Shown: piece by piece, positions 7,195 through 14,905 of the stretch | Position numbering within the stretch: the first letter of the stretch is position 1 | Layout of the letters: each line of letters starts with the position of its first letter | Assembly (NCBI GenBank): GCA_004562395.1 | Contig: SFQY01000018.1 | Span: 1 to 19,103 of the forward strand | Length of the DNA: 19,103 nucleotides | Origin: a bacterium | GTDB lineage: Bacteria; Bacillota; Clostridia; Oscillospirales; Oscillospiraceae | Direction: 5' to 3' | The notes under the pieces: model-generated | Databases searched by the model: none | Told to the model about the DNA's origin: nothing | What the model saw: the letters and a program-made list of their open reading frames with translations, nothing else | Program-made: the position numbers and the translations under genes

Positions 7195-7277
7195 ACTACG
7201 TTTTTTAGCGGCGATGCCGCTGACCGCTTGACAGCGGTCTCATAAAACGGTATTTAACCGTTTTATGAAAAACTAGT
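7195..7277 (-). repeat. Three-hairpin element 2, inverted homologue of element 1
   Basis: Read on the minus strand it has the same order of parts as element 1. An AT-rich hairpin TCATAAAACGGT/ACCGTTTTATGA (7240-7268) comes first, then GACCGCT/AGCGGTC (7222-7239), then AGCGGC/GCCGCT (7207-7221). An imperfect outer stem joins 7195-7206 with 7269-7277. The AT-rich arm keeps the inner GGTTAA of element 1 while its stem swaps A-T for G-C pairs on both sides, so pairing is conserved while bases change. Elements 1 and 2 are 1 bp apart. Confidence 0.7.
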
Positions 7278-7290
7278 ATCAGCACTGCCG

Positions 7291-7475
7291 TAAATGATCG
7301 TTTACCGCGGCATCTACCATACAATGCCGCACCCAACGTAGGGCGGGGGGCTTGCCCCCGCCGAGCAGGTCAGATATCCGATCTGTTGCGCTAGATGTGG
7401 ATATGTAAAACCATTGGTGCGTCAGCGGGGGCAAGCCCCCGCCCTACGTTGGGTGCGAGCATAAACGATCAATTA
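7291..7475. repeat. MITE-like palindromic element A
   Basis: A 185-bp element bounded by TAAATGATCGTTTA (7291-7304) and the inverted TAAACGATCAATTA (7462-7475). Inside are longer inverted arms of 32-33 bp (7329-7361 and 7425-7456) sharing GCACCCAACGTAGGGCGGGG and a CTTGCCCCCGC continuation, with a single-base indel. The 60-bp centre is not palindromic. It aligns along its length, in inverted orientation, with the partial element at 19000-19103. No transposase is encoded. Confidence 0.85.
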
Positions 7476-7558
7476 CGCATAAATCCGGCATGACTGAATT
7501 GTTTTTTCTGTCATCCGTCTGATATGCGCAAAAGAGCGAATTTCCAATCAAAGGGGCT
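7476..7558. other. 3' flank of polysaccharide cassette 1, no gene
   Basis: This 83-bp stretch holds no gene. On the minus strand, just after the stop of the last glycosyltransferase, AGAGC (7560-7556) can pair with GCTCT (7537-7533) before a short T-run, which would be a weak terminator with a large loop. I do not see a better one; the hairpins of element A may serve instead. Confidence 0.4.
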
Positions 7559-8533
7559 CTAGGGAAAGTAATCCTCCGTCGCCGGTTCCTGCAGCGGGCC
7601 ATAGGCGGCCAGCAGTTTTTCGGTTTTTGTGAACCGGAGCTTCAGCAGCCCCCGCCACAGGCATTTGGGCGGCAGGGTATTTCCCCCTTCCCGGAAATAG
7701 GCCTTCAGCTTGGCTTTCAGCAGATTCAGGCTTTCCGGGGAATTGTCCGGATATTCGGACATGTAGACCAGCGCATCCAGGTAAGGAACGTCAAAGGCCC
7801 GCCGCAGCTCCGGGAAGCGGGCGATGACCTTTTCCCGCCGCTTGGCCACGGCATCGATCCGGTCCAGAACCAGCTGGTTCCGGGATTGGGGCGAAAGCAT
7901 GACGCTGGAAGCCCGCCGGCGGTAATTGTAGATGATCCGGTCGTCACAGGCCACCCGTCCGGCGTTCATCAGCCCCTGATAGGTAAAATACTCATCGTCG
8001 ATCTTATGGCCTTCCTCAAAGAAAACGCCCTCAAACAGCTCCCGCCGGTACAGCTTGTTCCACAGCAGGGCGCAGGTCCAATCCCCGTTGAAGCGCACCA
8101 GGTAGCGCCTGCCCTCTTCGGCCGTTCTCCCCGTCCGGAAAATCCGGTCCTCGGACCGGTGTTTGTAGACATCCCGGAAGGCAAACTGGGCCACGTCGGC
8201 CTTTTCGGACCGGAGGACCTCCAGCATATAGCCGTACACGTTGGGCTCCAGATAGTCGTCACTGTCCACAAAGCTCAGATATTCTCCCGTGGCGATCCGA
8301 AGCCCGGCGTTTTTCGCCGCCGCCGCGCCGCCGTTTTTCTGGTGGATGACCCGCAGGCGGCTGTCCCGCCGGGCATAGGCGTCGCAGATCTCGCCGGACT
8401 CGTCCCGGGAGCCGTCGTCAATGAGGATCACCTCCAGGTTTTCATGGTCCTGCCCCAGGATGCTGTCCAGGCATTGGGGAAGATACATGGCCACATTGTA
8501 AACCGGTACAATAACCGAAATCAGATCTCCCAT
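7559..8533 (-). CDS. GT2 family glycosyltransferase (cassette 1, gene 4)
   Basis: A 324-residue soluble family 2 (GT-A fold) glycosyltransferase. The N-terminus ISVIVPVYNVAMYL (5-18) opens the nucleotide-binding fold, DDGS lies at 39-42, and the metal-binding DSDD at 90-93. WNKLYRRELF and DDEYFTY follow in the acceptor half, as in capsule and EPS transferases of the EpsJ type. No membrane helix is seen. It is the last gene of cassette 1; its GTGAGG ribosome site overlaps the stop codon of the gene before it, so the two are likely translationally coupled. The donor sugar and linkage cannot be inferred. Confidence 0.9.
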   Translation of the reverse strand: MGDLISVIVPVYNVAMYLPQCLDSILGQDHENLEVILIDDGSRDESGEICDAYARRDSRLRVIHQKNGGAAAAKNAGLRIATGEYLSFVDSDDYLEPNVYGYMLEVLRSEKADVAQFAFRDVYKHRSEDRIFRTGRTAEEGRRYLVRFNGDWTCALLWNKLYRRELFEGVFFEEGHKIDDEYFTYQGLMNAGRVACDDRIIYNYRRRASSVMLSPQSRNQLVLDRIDAVAKRREKVIARFPELRRAFDVPYLDALVYMSEYPDNSPESLNLLKAKLKAYFREGGNTLPPKCLWRGLLKLRFTKTEKLLAAYGPLQEPATEDYFP

Positions 8534-8540
8534 TGCAGCC

Positions 8541-9500
8541 TCACTTTCCGGAAGACGGAAGCCTGGACAGCAGCCACCATACAGGCTTGACAGGATACGC
8601 CTTTTCGTAGGCCCACAGATGCTCCCGGTCCCCGGGGAAGCAGCCGCATTCCCGGCCCAGCTTCAGGGCCTGCCGCAGCTTCCCGCGCAGCTCCTTCCGG
8701 TAAACCACCTGGGCCTTCTCCAGCTGCTCATAGGCGGCGTAAACATACTGCTCCGCGGCTTTCGCCAGCAGCCGGTGGTCTTTCCTGTCCCGGGCGAAGG
8801 CGATCTGCTGTTCAAAGGCCTCCAGAATGTGCATCCGGCGGGGACTCCACTGGGAGCGCATGATTCCCTGGGGGTTCTGGTAATAGGCATACAGCCGGGC
8901 GGGGGTCACCCCGATCTTCCCCGCCTCATAAACCGCCCGGTAGGTGGTAAATTCGTCCTCATGGAGCTTCCCGATGGGGTAGCGCAGGGACCGGAACAGG
9001 GATTTGTGGTAGAGCTTATTCCAGGCCACCGCCGTGAGACCCTCGTGCATCCCGCCGCAGTAGTAGTCGCCGGCGGACAGGCACCGCACCGAAAAATCCT
9101 CCTCCGCCGGAAAATCCTCCCCGGCGGTGCGGAAGAAGCCGCAGACGCTGATCTTGCACAGGGTCTGCTCCGCGGTGGTGTACAGGGTCTGCAAAAAAGC
9201 CGGATGGATCCAGTCGTCGCTGTCCACGAAGGCAAGCCAGCGGCTGGCACTGTTGGCCCAGGCCCAGTCGATGCCGGTGTTTCTGGCTGCGGAGAGTCCG
9301 CCGTTTTCCTGGTGGATCACATGGACCCTCCCGTCCTTTCGGGCGTATTCCTCGCACAGCTCCCCGCAGCGGTCGGGACTGCCGTCGTCCACCAGGATCA
9401 GCTCGAAATCCCGGTAGGTCTGGGCGAGGATGCTGTCCACGCACCGGGAAAGATACGGCTCCACCTTATACACCGGAACGATCACACTGATGTTTGGCAT
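8541..9500 (-). CDS. GT2 family glycosyltransferase, paralogue of 11666-12637
   Basis: A 319-residue GT-A fold transferase: ISVIVPVYKVEPYL at the N-terminus, DDGSPD at 38-43, DSDDW at 93-97, then WNKLYHKSLF and KLHEDEFTTYR in the acceptor part and an AYYQNPQGI motif near 230. The last three are shared almost word for word with the GT2 at 11666-12637 (KLHEDEFLTYR, AYYQNPEGI). The two proteins are clear paralogues, by eye roughly half identical, and both follow a GT32 gene. The ribosome site AGGGGAGGGG lies in the 18-bp gap after the GT32 stop. The NSASRWL insertion before DSDD is also shared in length with its paralogue. Confidence 0.9.
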   Translation of the reverse strand: MPNISVIVPVYKVEPYLSRCVDSILAQTYRDFELILVDDGSPDRCGELCEEYARKDGRVHVIHQENGGLSAARNTGIDWAWANSASRWLAFVDSDDWIHPAFLQTLYTTAEQTLCKISVCGFFRTAGEDFPAEEDFSVRCLSAGDYYCGGMHEGLTAVAWNKLYHKSLFRSLRYPIGKLHEDEFTTYRAVYEAGKIGVTPARLYAYYQNPQGIMRSQWSPRRMHILEAFEQQIAFARDRKDHRLLAKAAEQYVYAAYEQLEKAQVVYRKELRGKLRQALKLGRECGCFPGDREHLWAYEKAYPVKPVWWLLSRLPSSGK

Positions 9501-9518
9501 GGCTTCCCCTCCCCTTGC

Positions 9519-10289
9519 TTATCTTCGTTTCAGAATGGCTTTCAGCTTCTCATAGCCGGCTTCCCCGAACAGCGCTTTGCCCAGGCCGTACCGGAAATTG
9601 CTGCGCTTTTCCCGCTGAAGCCGTTTTTTCTCCTCCTGCAGGAACTGCCGCTCCTCTTCCGTCTGCCAGCTTCCGGAAAACCAGTGGATGGTCACAGTTT
9701 TGCGGGTCCTTTTCAGCTTTTTGGTGTCAAAGTCCACCGGGCAGAAGACCTCCCTGGGGTAGATGGCCAGGCCGTCCACGATCTGAAACCGGTCATTGAG
9801 GACAAGCCCGTGGCTCAGGCACAGCTTTGTCAGCACCTGCACATTGGTGGTGGTATCCACGGTGCCGTCGGGACGCAGAAAGCTGGCGCTGTCATAATGG
9901 CTCAGGAATTCCTCAAACAGGGGAAACCCCTTCCGGCAGGCCAGCAGCCCGGTCTGAATTCCCTTTTCACTTTCAAAGCCCGCGAAGGCCTCCTGCTGAA
10001 GGTAGGGCTCCAGGGGCTTCACCACCTCCACGTCCGTGTCCATGTAAACGCCGCCCAGCTCCGTCAGAGCCCGCAGCCGGACATAGTCCGTCACAAAGGC
10101 CCAACGCCCTGCCTCATAGGCCTGGCGCACATACAGCGGCGCGGTGGAAACGTCGAAATTGCCCTCGTTCCACTCGAGGATTTCAAAGTCCGGGCAGTAT
10201 TTTTTCCAGCTGGCAATACACTTCTGGGCCAGCTTCGGCTTGGGGCCGCCGCCGAACCAGCAGTAGTGGATGATCTTCGGAATGCTCAT
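9519..10289 (-). CDS. GT32 (OCH1-like) capsular sugar transferase, copy 1
   Basis: A 256-residue transferase with the Gly_transf_sug DXD-type domain. It begins IPKIIHYCWFGGGPKPKLA (3-21), carries ILEWNE (37-42), then FVTDYVRLRAL (65-75), and GGVYMDTD with the DxD metal site at 84-86. TIHWFSGSW (about 203-211) is the usual C-terminal marker of this group, followed by a lysine/arginine-rich tail. Such enzymes add hexoses in capsule or EPS synthesis on the cytoplasmic side. The start codon overlaps the stop of the preceding gene (ATGA), with AAAGGAGA upstream. It is about 60 percent identical by eye to the GT32 at 12641-13483. The donor is unknown. Confidence 0.9.
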   Translation of the reverse strand: MSIPKIIHYCWFGGGPKPKLAQKCIASWKKYCPDFEILEWNEGNFDVSTAPLYVRQAYEAGRWAFVTDYVRLRALTELGGVYMDTDVEVVKPLEPYLQQEAFAGFESEKGIQTGLLACRKGFPLFEEFLSHYDSASFLRPDGTVDTTTNVQVLTKLCLSHGLVLNDRFQIVDGLAIYPREVFCPVDFDTKKLKRTRKTVTIHWFSGSWQTEEERQFLQEEKKRLQREKRSNFRYGLGKALFGEAGYEKLKAILKRR

Positions 10290-11320
10290 TGTCCGTCTCC
10301 TTTCCGCAGCTGTCCGGCAATCTTCCGGACCAGCTCCGCCGGTCCCTTCTCCCGCAGCGTCCGGACCACCGCCTCCGCGGGCCAGTACAGCCGGATCAGC
10401 TTCGGGTGCATGGCGTCCAGAAGCATCTCAAACTGGGGCTTCGTCAGGGGGATCCCCTCTTTTCCAAAGAGCCTCCGGACATCTTTTTTGACCTGTCTTG
10501 CAATATCCGGCCGGTTCCAGTCCGCAACCGCCCTGCAGTAGCAGCCTGCCGCCGCCTCGGCGTAGAGGCCGCAGAAACGCTCCCGCAGCCGGAAAAATCC
10601 TTTTTCGGTGTAAAACCGGATGATCCGCTCCAGCGCCCACAGGTAGTCCAGCCGTTTCGGGCTGAAGCCGCTCTGGGTGGTGCTGCCCGGGTTGGTTCGG
10701 TAGAAATACAGCTCCCGTTGGATCCGGGCCACGGTTCCGGCGGCGCAGATCCAGTGGCACACCGCCTCGTTGTCCTCGTATACCCGTCCCGGACAAAACA
10801 GATGGGTCTCGATGATCTCCCGGCGGATCAGCTTGGCGCAGGCCACCCAGCCGGGGTACTCCCCCCCGTCGAACAGCCCCACCAGCGTCTGCTCATCCAT
10901 GGTCAGCGTCTCATAGTTCCCGGTCCCGGGCAGGGAAAAATCCGGGGGAAGGGTCTGGGATTCCAGCATCCGGCACATGCTGACGGCCGCGCCGCTGTCC
11001 CGGGCGGCGTGAAGCAGCAGCTCCACCATCTGAGGATGGATCCGGTCGTCGCTGTCCACAAAGCAGATCCATTCCCCCTTGGCCTGAGCCAGAGCATGAT
11101 TCCTGGCGGCGGCCTGGCCCTGGTTCTCCTGGTGGATCACGGAAACCCGGCTGTCCCCTCCGGCGTATTCCTCGCAGATCGCCGGACACCGGTCCGGGCT
11201 GCCGTCGTCCACCAGGATGACCTCAAAGTCCCGGAAGGTCTGGGAAAGGATGCTGTCCACACACTCCCGCAAAAAAGCCTCCGCCTTGTAAACCGGCACA
11301 ATGATACTGACCTCCGGCAT
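10286..11320 (-). CDS. GT2 family glycosyltransferase (cassette 1, first gene)
   Basis: A 344-residue GT-A fold transferase: MPEVSIIVPVYKAEAFL, DDGSPD at 38-43, QGQAAARN and DSDD at 89-92, then a longer C-terminal region than its neighbours. A further upstream ATG (11383) is in frame, but 11320 is preferred. It follows AAAGGAGGG with 6 nt spacing, and the protein then starts like the other GT2s with MPxISVIVPVY. It is the promoter-proximal gene of cassette 1, with element B about 75 bp upstream. It overlaps the GT32 gene by 4 bp. Confidence 0.88.
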   Translation of the reverse strand: MPEVSIIVPVYKAEAFLRECVDSILSQTFRDFEVILVDDGSPDRCPAICEEYAGGDSRVSVIHQENQGQAAARNHALAQAKGEWICFVDSDDRIHPQMVELLLHAARDSGAAVSMCRMLESQTLPPDFSLPGTGNYETLTMDEQTLVGLFDGGEYPGWVACAKLIRREIIETHLFCPGRVYEDNEAVCHWICAAGTVARIQRELYFYRTNPGSTTQSGFSPKRLDYLWALERIIRFYTEKGFFRLRERFCGLYAEAAAGCYCRAVADWNRPDIARQVKKDVRRLFGKEGIPLTKPQFEMLLDAMHPKLIRLYWPAEAVVRTLREKGPAELVRKIAGQLRKGDGQ

Positions 11321-11392
11321 CGGTTTCCCTCCTTTCAAAAAAGCCTGACGAATCCTCCATGGCAACAATTCCGCCGTACCCAAACATCCAAA
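11321..11392. promoter_or_regulatory. Leader upstream of cassette 1
   Basis: This stretch should contain the 5' leader and promoter of cassette 1, but no good -35/-10 pair is visible. The minus strand carries CGGAATTGTT (11373-11364). The same 10-mer occurs at a similar place upstream of cassette 3 (18984-18975). An in-frame upstream extension of the GT2 gene runs through here but lacks a ribosome site. Confidence 0.3.
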
Positions 11393-11668
11393 TAGAAATG
11401 ATCGTTTAGCGGCCCAACGGCCCCCTCTGACGAGGGTAGTGCTCCGCGCAGCGAATCAAAATATTCATGATTGCCGGTGGCAATCATACCTAAATGTATA
11501 CTGTCAGCGAAGCTGACTGGGGGAGAGAAAGCCTGAAAGCTTTCGCATTCCTGGTAAATACGGGAAAAGGCGGAACATTTTCTCTCCCTCAGTCGCTTCG
11601 CGACAGCTCCCTCATCAGAGGGAGCCTTGTACGTTCACAGCAACCTTTGGAGTGTAAACGATCATCTA
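11393..11668. repeat. MITE-like palindromic element B with internal insertion
   Basis: Bounded by TAGAAATGATCGTTTA (11393-11408) and the inverted TAAACGATCATCTA (11655-11668). The interior shares with element C a CCCCCTCTGACGAGGG arm, GTCAGCGAAGCTGAC and GTCGCTTCGCGAC hairpins, and an identical 66-bp block (11566-11631). Relative to C it has about 64 extra bases at 11437-11500. The right end overlaps the stop codon (TAG, 11668-11666) of the glycosyltransferase gene, so the repeat abuts coding sequence. No protein is encoded. Confidence 0.87.
11437..11500. repeat. 64-bp insertion inside element B
   Basis: Present in element B but absent from C. It begins and ends with TA. It contains a perfect 9-bp hairpin ATGATTGCC/GGCAATCAT (11467-11487), a small GAAT/ATTC stem and a GCTCCGCGCAGC palindrome. 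A three-hairpin layout bracketed by AGT/ACT is possible and recalls the elements at 7110-7277, though sequence similarity is slight. It is probably a nested small repeat. Confidence 0.55.
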
Positions 11669-12637
11669 CCCCCGCAGCTCCAGCCAGAGGCGGTAGGCTC
11701 TGGTCAGGAAGGGGTAGTACTCATACAGCAGCTCAAAGTCCGGCCAGAAGTCCACGCAGCCCTGCTTCCAGGCTCTGGGGATCAGATGTTTGATCCTGCG
11801 CCGGATCTTCCGGATCTCCCCGGTCAGCCGATCGGCATTGGGGGCCTCCCGGGCAGCGCTGAGGTTCTTCACAGCGTTTTCCAGGTACTCCCGGACCCGG
11901 AAGCGAACCAGCTCCTGATCTCCCATTTTCCGAAAGAAGGCGATCTGCTGCTCATAGGCCTCCCAGGCATCCAGCCGTCCGGGGGACCAGGTGGTTTTGG
12001 TGATCCCCTCCGGATTCTGATAGTAGGCATACAATGGCGCAGGAAGAAACACCAGAGCCTCCTGGGCAAACAGCAGCCGGTAGGTCAAAAATTCGTCCTC
12101 ATGGAGCTTGCCCACCGGATAGCGGCACTCCGCGAAGCAGCTTCTGTGGTAGAGCTTGGCACAGGCAATGGTGGCATTGATGAATCTGTCCAGGTAAAAC
12201 GCCTTTGGGGTCCAGCGCTCCGGTTCCAGAGACTCCGGAAGGACCGTTGGCTCCTCCCCCGCCGTCTCCCCATAGCCGCAGACGCTGATCCGGACCTGGC
12301 CGCGGACCGCCCCGTCCAGCAGCCGCCGGAGCATTTCCGGGTGAACCCAGTCGTCGCTGTCGATAAAGGTGAGCCACTGGCTGTCGCTGTTGGCAAACAC
12401 CCAGTCGATCCCCGCGTTCCGGGCAGCGGAAAGGCCTCCGTTTTTCTGATGGATCACCCGGACCCGGCTGTCCGCCCTCCCATAGGCATCACAAAGGGCC
12501 CCGCAGTTGTCGGGGCTGCCGTCGTCTACCAGAATCAGCTCAAGATCCCGGAAGGTCTGATTCAAGATGCTTGTTACGCACCGGTCCAGATAGGCTTCCA
12601 CCCGGTACACCGGCACAATCACACTGATTTGGGGCAT
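11666..12637 (-). CDS. GT2 family glycosyltransferase, paralogue of 8541-9500
   Basis: A 323-residue GT-A fold transferase: MPQISVIVPVYRVEAYL, DDGSPD at 38-43, NGGLSAARN, and IDSDDW with the metal site at 93-96. CAKLYHRSCF, KLHEDEFLTYR and AYYQNPEGI mark it as a sister of the GT2 at 8541-9500. Its RGG-type ribosome site (GGAGGAATAGGGT) contains the stop codon of the GT32 gene 3 bp upstream, so the two are likely coupled. It is the last gene of cassette 2. Its own stop codon lies within the terminal motif of element B, so the repeat inserted at, or set, the gene end. Confidence 0.9.
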   Translation of the reverse strand: MPQISVIVPVYRVEAYLDRCVTSILNQTFRDLELILVDDGSPDNCGALCDAYGRADSRVRVIHQKNGGLSAARNAGIDWVFANSDSQWLTFIDSDDWVHPEMLRRLLDGAVRGQVRISVCGYGETAGEEPTVLPESLEPERWTPKAFYLDRFINATIACAKLYHRSCFAECRYPVGKLHEDEFLTYRLLFAQEALVFLPAPLYAYYQNPEGITKTTWSPGRLDAWEAYEQQIAFFRKMGDQELVRFRVREYLENAVKNLSAAREAPNADRLTGEIRKIRRRIKHLIPRAWKQGCVDFWPDFELLYEYYPFLTRAYRLWLELRG

Positions 12638-12640
12638 ACC

Positions 12641-13483
12641 CTATTCCTCCGCGTTGGACTTTCCCAGCAGCTTCCGCACCACCCGCCGGGGCATTTTGCG
12701 GATCTCCTCCCAACTGCGGTACCGGGACAGCCGCTCCGCCCAGCGCTGGCAGCCCTCTTCTCCCAGCAGCCTCCGGGCGGTCTTCTTTCCGAAGTTCTCC
12801 AGGTTCTCCCATCTTGCCTTCCGGCGCAGGGCTTTTCTGCGGATCTGTTCCTGCTCCGTATACCAGCTGCCGGAGAACCAGTGGATTGCCGTGGTCCTTC
12901 GGGTCTTTTTCAGCCTGCCGGTTTCAAAGCTCACGGGGCTGAAGACATCACAGGGGTAAAGGCTCAGCCCCTCCACCACCTGATGCTCCCCGTTGGGCAC
13001 CAGTCCCCGGTCCCGGCAGACGGCGGTGACCGTCTCTACATTGGTGGTGACATTCAGGGTTCCGTCGGGATTCAGGAAGGAGATCCCGTCGTAGTGCTTC
13101 AGAAACTCCAGGAACAGAGGAAAATCCTTTTCGCAGGCCATGACGCCGGTGGAGATATTCTCCGGCGTCTCGAACCCCGCGAAAGCCCGGTCCTTCAGGA
13201 AGGGATCCAGGGGCTTCACCAGCTCCACATCCGTGTCCATGTAAACCCCGCCCAGCCCGGTCATGGCCTTCAACCGCACATAATCCGAAACAAAGGCCCA
13301 TTTCTTTGCCTCATAGGCCTGCCGGACATAGAGCGGCGCGGACGCAAGGTCGAAATTATCCTCGTTCCACTCCAGGATTTCATAATCGGGGCAGTATTTT
13401 TTCCAGCTTTTGATGCACTTTTCCGCCAGCTTTGGCTTGGGATTCCGGCCAAACCAGCAGTAATGGATAATTCTGGGAATCAT
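12641..13483 (-). CDS. GT32 (OCH1-like) capsular sugar transferase, copy 2
   Basis: A 280-residue GT32-type transferase: IPRIIHYCWFGRNPKPKLAE, ILEWNE, FVSDYVRLKAM and GGVYMDTD with the DxD site at 83-85, then AIHWFSGSW. The C-terminal basic tail is about 25 residues longer than in copy 1. An in-frame ATG 18 bp upstream exists, but the ATG at 13483 is chosen because AGGAGGGG lies 6-7 nt before it, inside the longer form. The gene starts 14 bp after the pyruvyl transferase stop. It is paralogous to 9519-10289, and both are followed by paralogous GT2 genes, so a two-gene module has been duplicated. Confidence 0.9.
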   Translation of the reverse strand: MIPRIIHYCWFGRNPKPKLAEKCIKSWKKYCPDYEILEWNEDNFDLASAPLYVRQAYEAKKWAFVSDYVRLKAMTGLGGVYMDTDVELVKPLDPFLKDRAFAGFETPENISTGVMACEKDFPLFLEFLKHYDGISFLNPDGTLNVTTNVETVTAVCRDRGLVPNGEHQVVEGLSLYPCDVFSPVSFETGRLKKTRRTTAIHWFSGSWYTEQEQIRRKALRRKARWENLENFGKKTARRLLGEEGCQRWAERLSRYRSWEEIRKMPRRVVRKLLGKSNAEE

Positions 13484-13497
13484 AGCGACCCCTCCTG

Positions 13498-14628
13498 TCA
13501 TTTGTTTTTCAGCGCCCGCTCCACGGCCTCCAGCAGGCAGCGGCGGCTTTCCTCTCCCTGGGTCAGCGCCCGGTCATGGACCGCGGCGTCATAGCCTGCC
13601 AGAATTTCTTCGATTTCGGAAAAGGACGGGACCGTTTCGGCGCAGCCCTGGGGAAAGCCCAGCTTCCCGTAAAACTCCGTCAGCTTGCGGTCCCAGGCCA
13701 GGCCGAAGGAGGGGATCCCAAAGGAAGCCGCCGTGATCTGTCCGTGCATCCGGAAGGCGATGATCTTTTCAAAGCCGGTAACGGTCCGGACCAGCTCCCC
13801 GGTGGTCCGGGGCCGCTCCATCAGGTAGTCCTTCAGGTTTTCCTGGGGGATTCCCGCCTCAGTCAGCAGGTTTTCCCCGTAGCGCTGGTCGTAGGGAGAG
13901 CCGTTGGTGAAGGCCATCCAGCTGTGTCCGGAGGCCATGCACTCCCGGATCAGCCGCAGCTGCTGCTCCGGGCAGCGGTCAATGAGACCGATGCCGTATT
14001 CCGCCCGGCACTCCCCGGCTTTGGGAAACCAGCGGCTGCAGTTCAGGGCGGTATCGTAGGTTTCCAGCACCCGGGCCTTCACCGCAAACATAGAACGAAA
14101 GCGTTCTGCCGAATCCCGCAGGGAGATGGATACCACCTTCCCGCTGCCCAGGACCTGCCGCAGCAGGTACTCCCCGTCCTGGTCCAAGGTACTCATGCCG
14201 CAGGCGTGAAAGAGGATCCTGGTTCCGGAAAGGGCCAGCTGCCGGATCATCAGATGGATGACTCCGGCGAAATAATCCATGAACAGGGAGCCTCCGGCGA
14301 AGACCGCCAGGTCAAACCGGTTCTTCCGCAGCAACTCCTGCAGATGATACCACACCCGCAGGCACCGGTCCTTATCCGCGTCATAGGCCCGGCAGATGGC
14401 CGCCCGGCGGTAGTACAGGTAATGGTCACACACATACTTCGTCACCGCATCCAGAACCGGGTTGGTTTTGGGTTCGTAATACTCCGTAACGCTGATCCTG
14501 CCGCTGAGATCAAAGGGGACGATCTCCGCCTCCGGATACCCTTCCGCCAGGATCCTCTCCACCGACTGACACAGCAGCGGATCCCCCAGATTTTCCGAAT
14601 AGTATTCGCCGATCAGCAGGATCTTCAT
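13498..14628 (-). CDS. Polysaccharide pyruvyl transferase family protein
   Basis: A 376-residue protein of the PF04230 type, related to CsaB and WcaK, which transfer pyruvate from phosphoenolpyruvate to a sugar to form a ketal. What is seen: NLGD at 13-16, FAGGSLF near 111, a SLRDSAERF stretch in the middle and the hallmark FRMHGQI followed by SFGIPSFGLAWDRK in the C-terminal half (HG in the PEP-binding region). GAGGAG precedes the start. It is the first gene of cassette 2. In Gram-positive cells, pyruvylated wall polymers can anchor SLH-domain proteins, but whether this protein does that or modifies a capsule repeat is unknown. Some relatives of this family have lost or changed activity. Confidence 0.85.
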   Translation of the reverse strand: MKILLIGEYYSENLGDPLLCQSVERILAEGYPEAEIVPFDLSGRISVTEYYEPKTNPVLDAVTKYVCDHYLYYRRAAICRAYDADKDRCLRVWYHLQELLRKNRFDLAVFAGGSLFMDYFAGVIHLMIRQLALSGTRILFHACGMSTLDQDGEYLLRQVLGSGKVVSISLRDSAERFRSMFAVKARVLETYDTALNCSRWFPKAGECRAEYGIGLIDRCPEQQLRLIRECMASGHSWMAFTNGSPYDQRYGENLLTEAGIPQENLKDYLMERPRTTGELVRTVTGFEKIIAFRMHGQITAASFGIPSFGLAWDRKLTEFYGKLGFPQGCAETVPSFSEIEEILAGYDAAVHDRALTQGEESRRCLLEAVERALKNK

Positions 14629-14672
14629 GCACGTTACTCCTCATACCACACAGGGATTTAGAAAATGTCTGA

Positions 14673-14885
14673 TAAATGATCGTTTCGCGTCCCCAAGGCC
14701 CCCTCTGACGAGGGGGCTGTCAGCGAAGCTGACTGGGGGAGAGAAAGGCTGAAACCTTTCGAGCTCTTTAAAAATATGGTAAAAGGCGGAACATTTTCTC
14801 TCCCTCAGTCGCTTCGCGACAGCTCCCTCATCAGAGGGAGCCTTGTGGGTGCACAGCAACCATCGGAGCGCTAAACGATCACTTA
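14673..14885. repeat. MITE-like palindromic element C
   Basis: A 213-bp element between TAAATGATCGTTT (14673-14685) and inverted TAAACGATCACTTA (14872-14885). The inner arms form CCCCCTC/GAGGGGG, GTCAGC/GCTGAC, GTCGC/GCGAC and CTCCCT/AGGGAG hairpins. The long-range arms GGGGAGAGAAA and TTTCTCTCCCT can close a larger stem. It shares a 66-bp identical block (14781-14846) with element B. A 72-residue minus-strand reading frame across it is a by-product of the repeat. It separates the pyruvyl transferase leader from the ATPase gene end. Confidence 0.87.
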
Positions 14886-14905
14886 CGCAATATCACCGCC
14901 CCCCA

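Noticed and set aside
7024..7245. 73-residue plus-strand small protein
   Set aside because: It begins right after the symporter stop and crosses a strong terminator and the three-hairpin elements, so it is unlikely to be translated.
8619..10541. 640-residue plus-strand frame opposite glycosyltransferases; similar ones at 11627-13594, 17053-18969 and 10289-11395
   Set aside because: All are mirror frames of GT2/GT32 genes and resemble each other only because those genes are paralogous.
14641..14859. 72-residue minus-strand small protein
   Set aside because: It lies almost wholly in element C; related frames arise wherever this repeat occurs. No ribosome site is seen.
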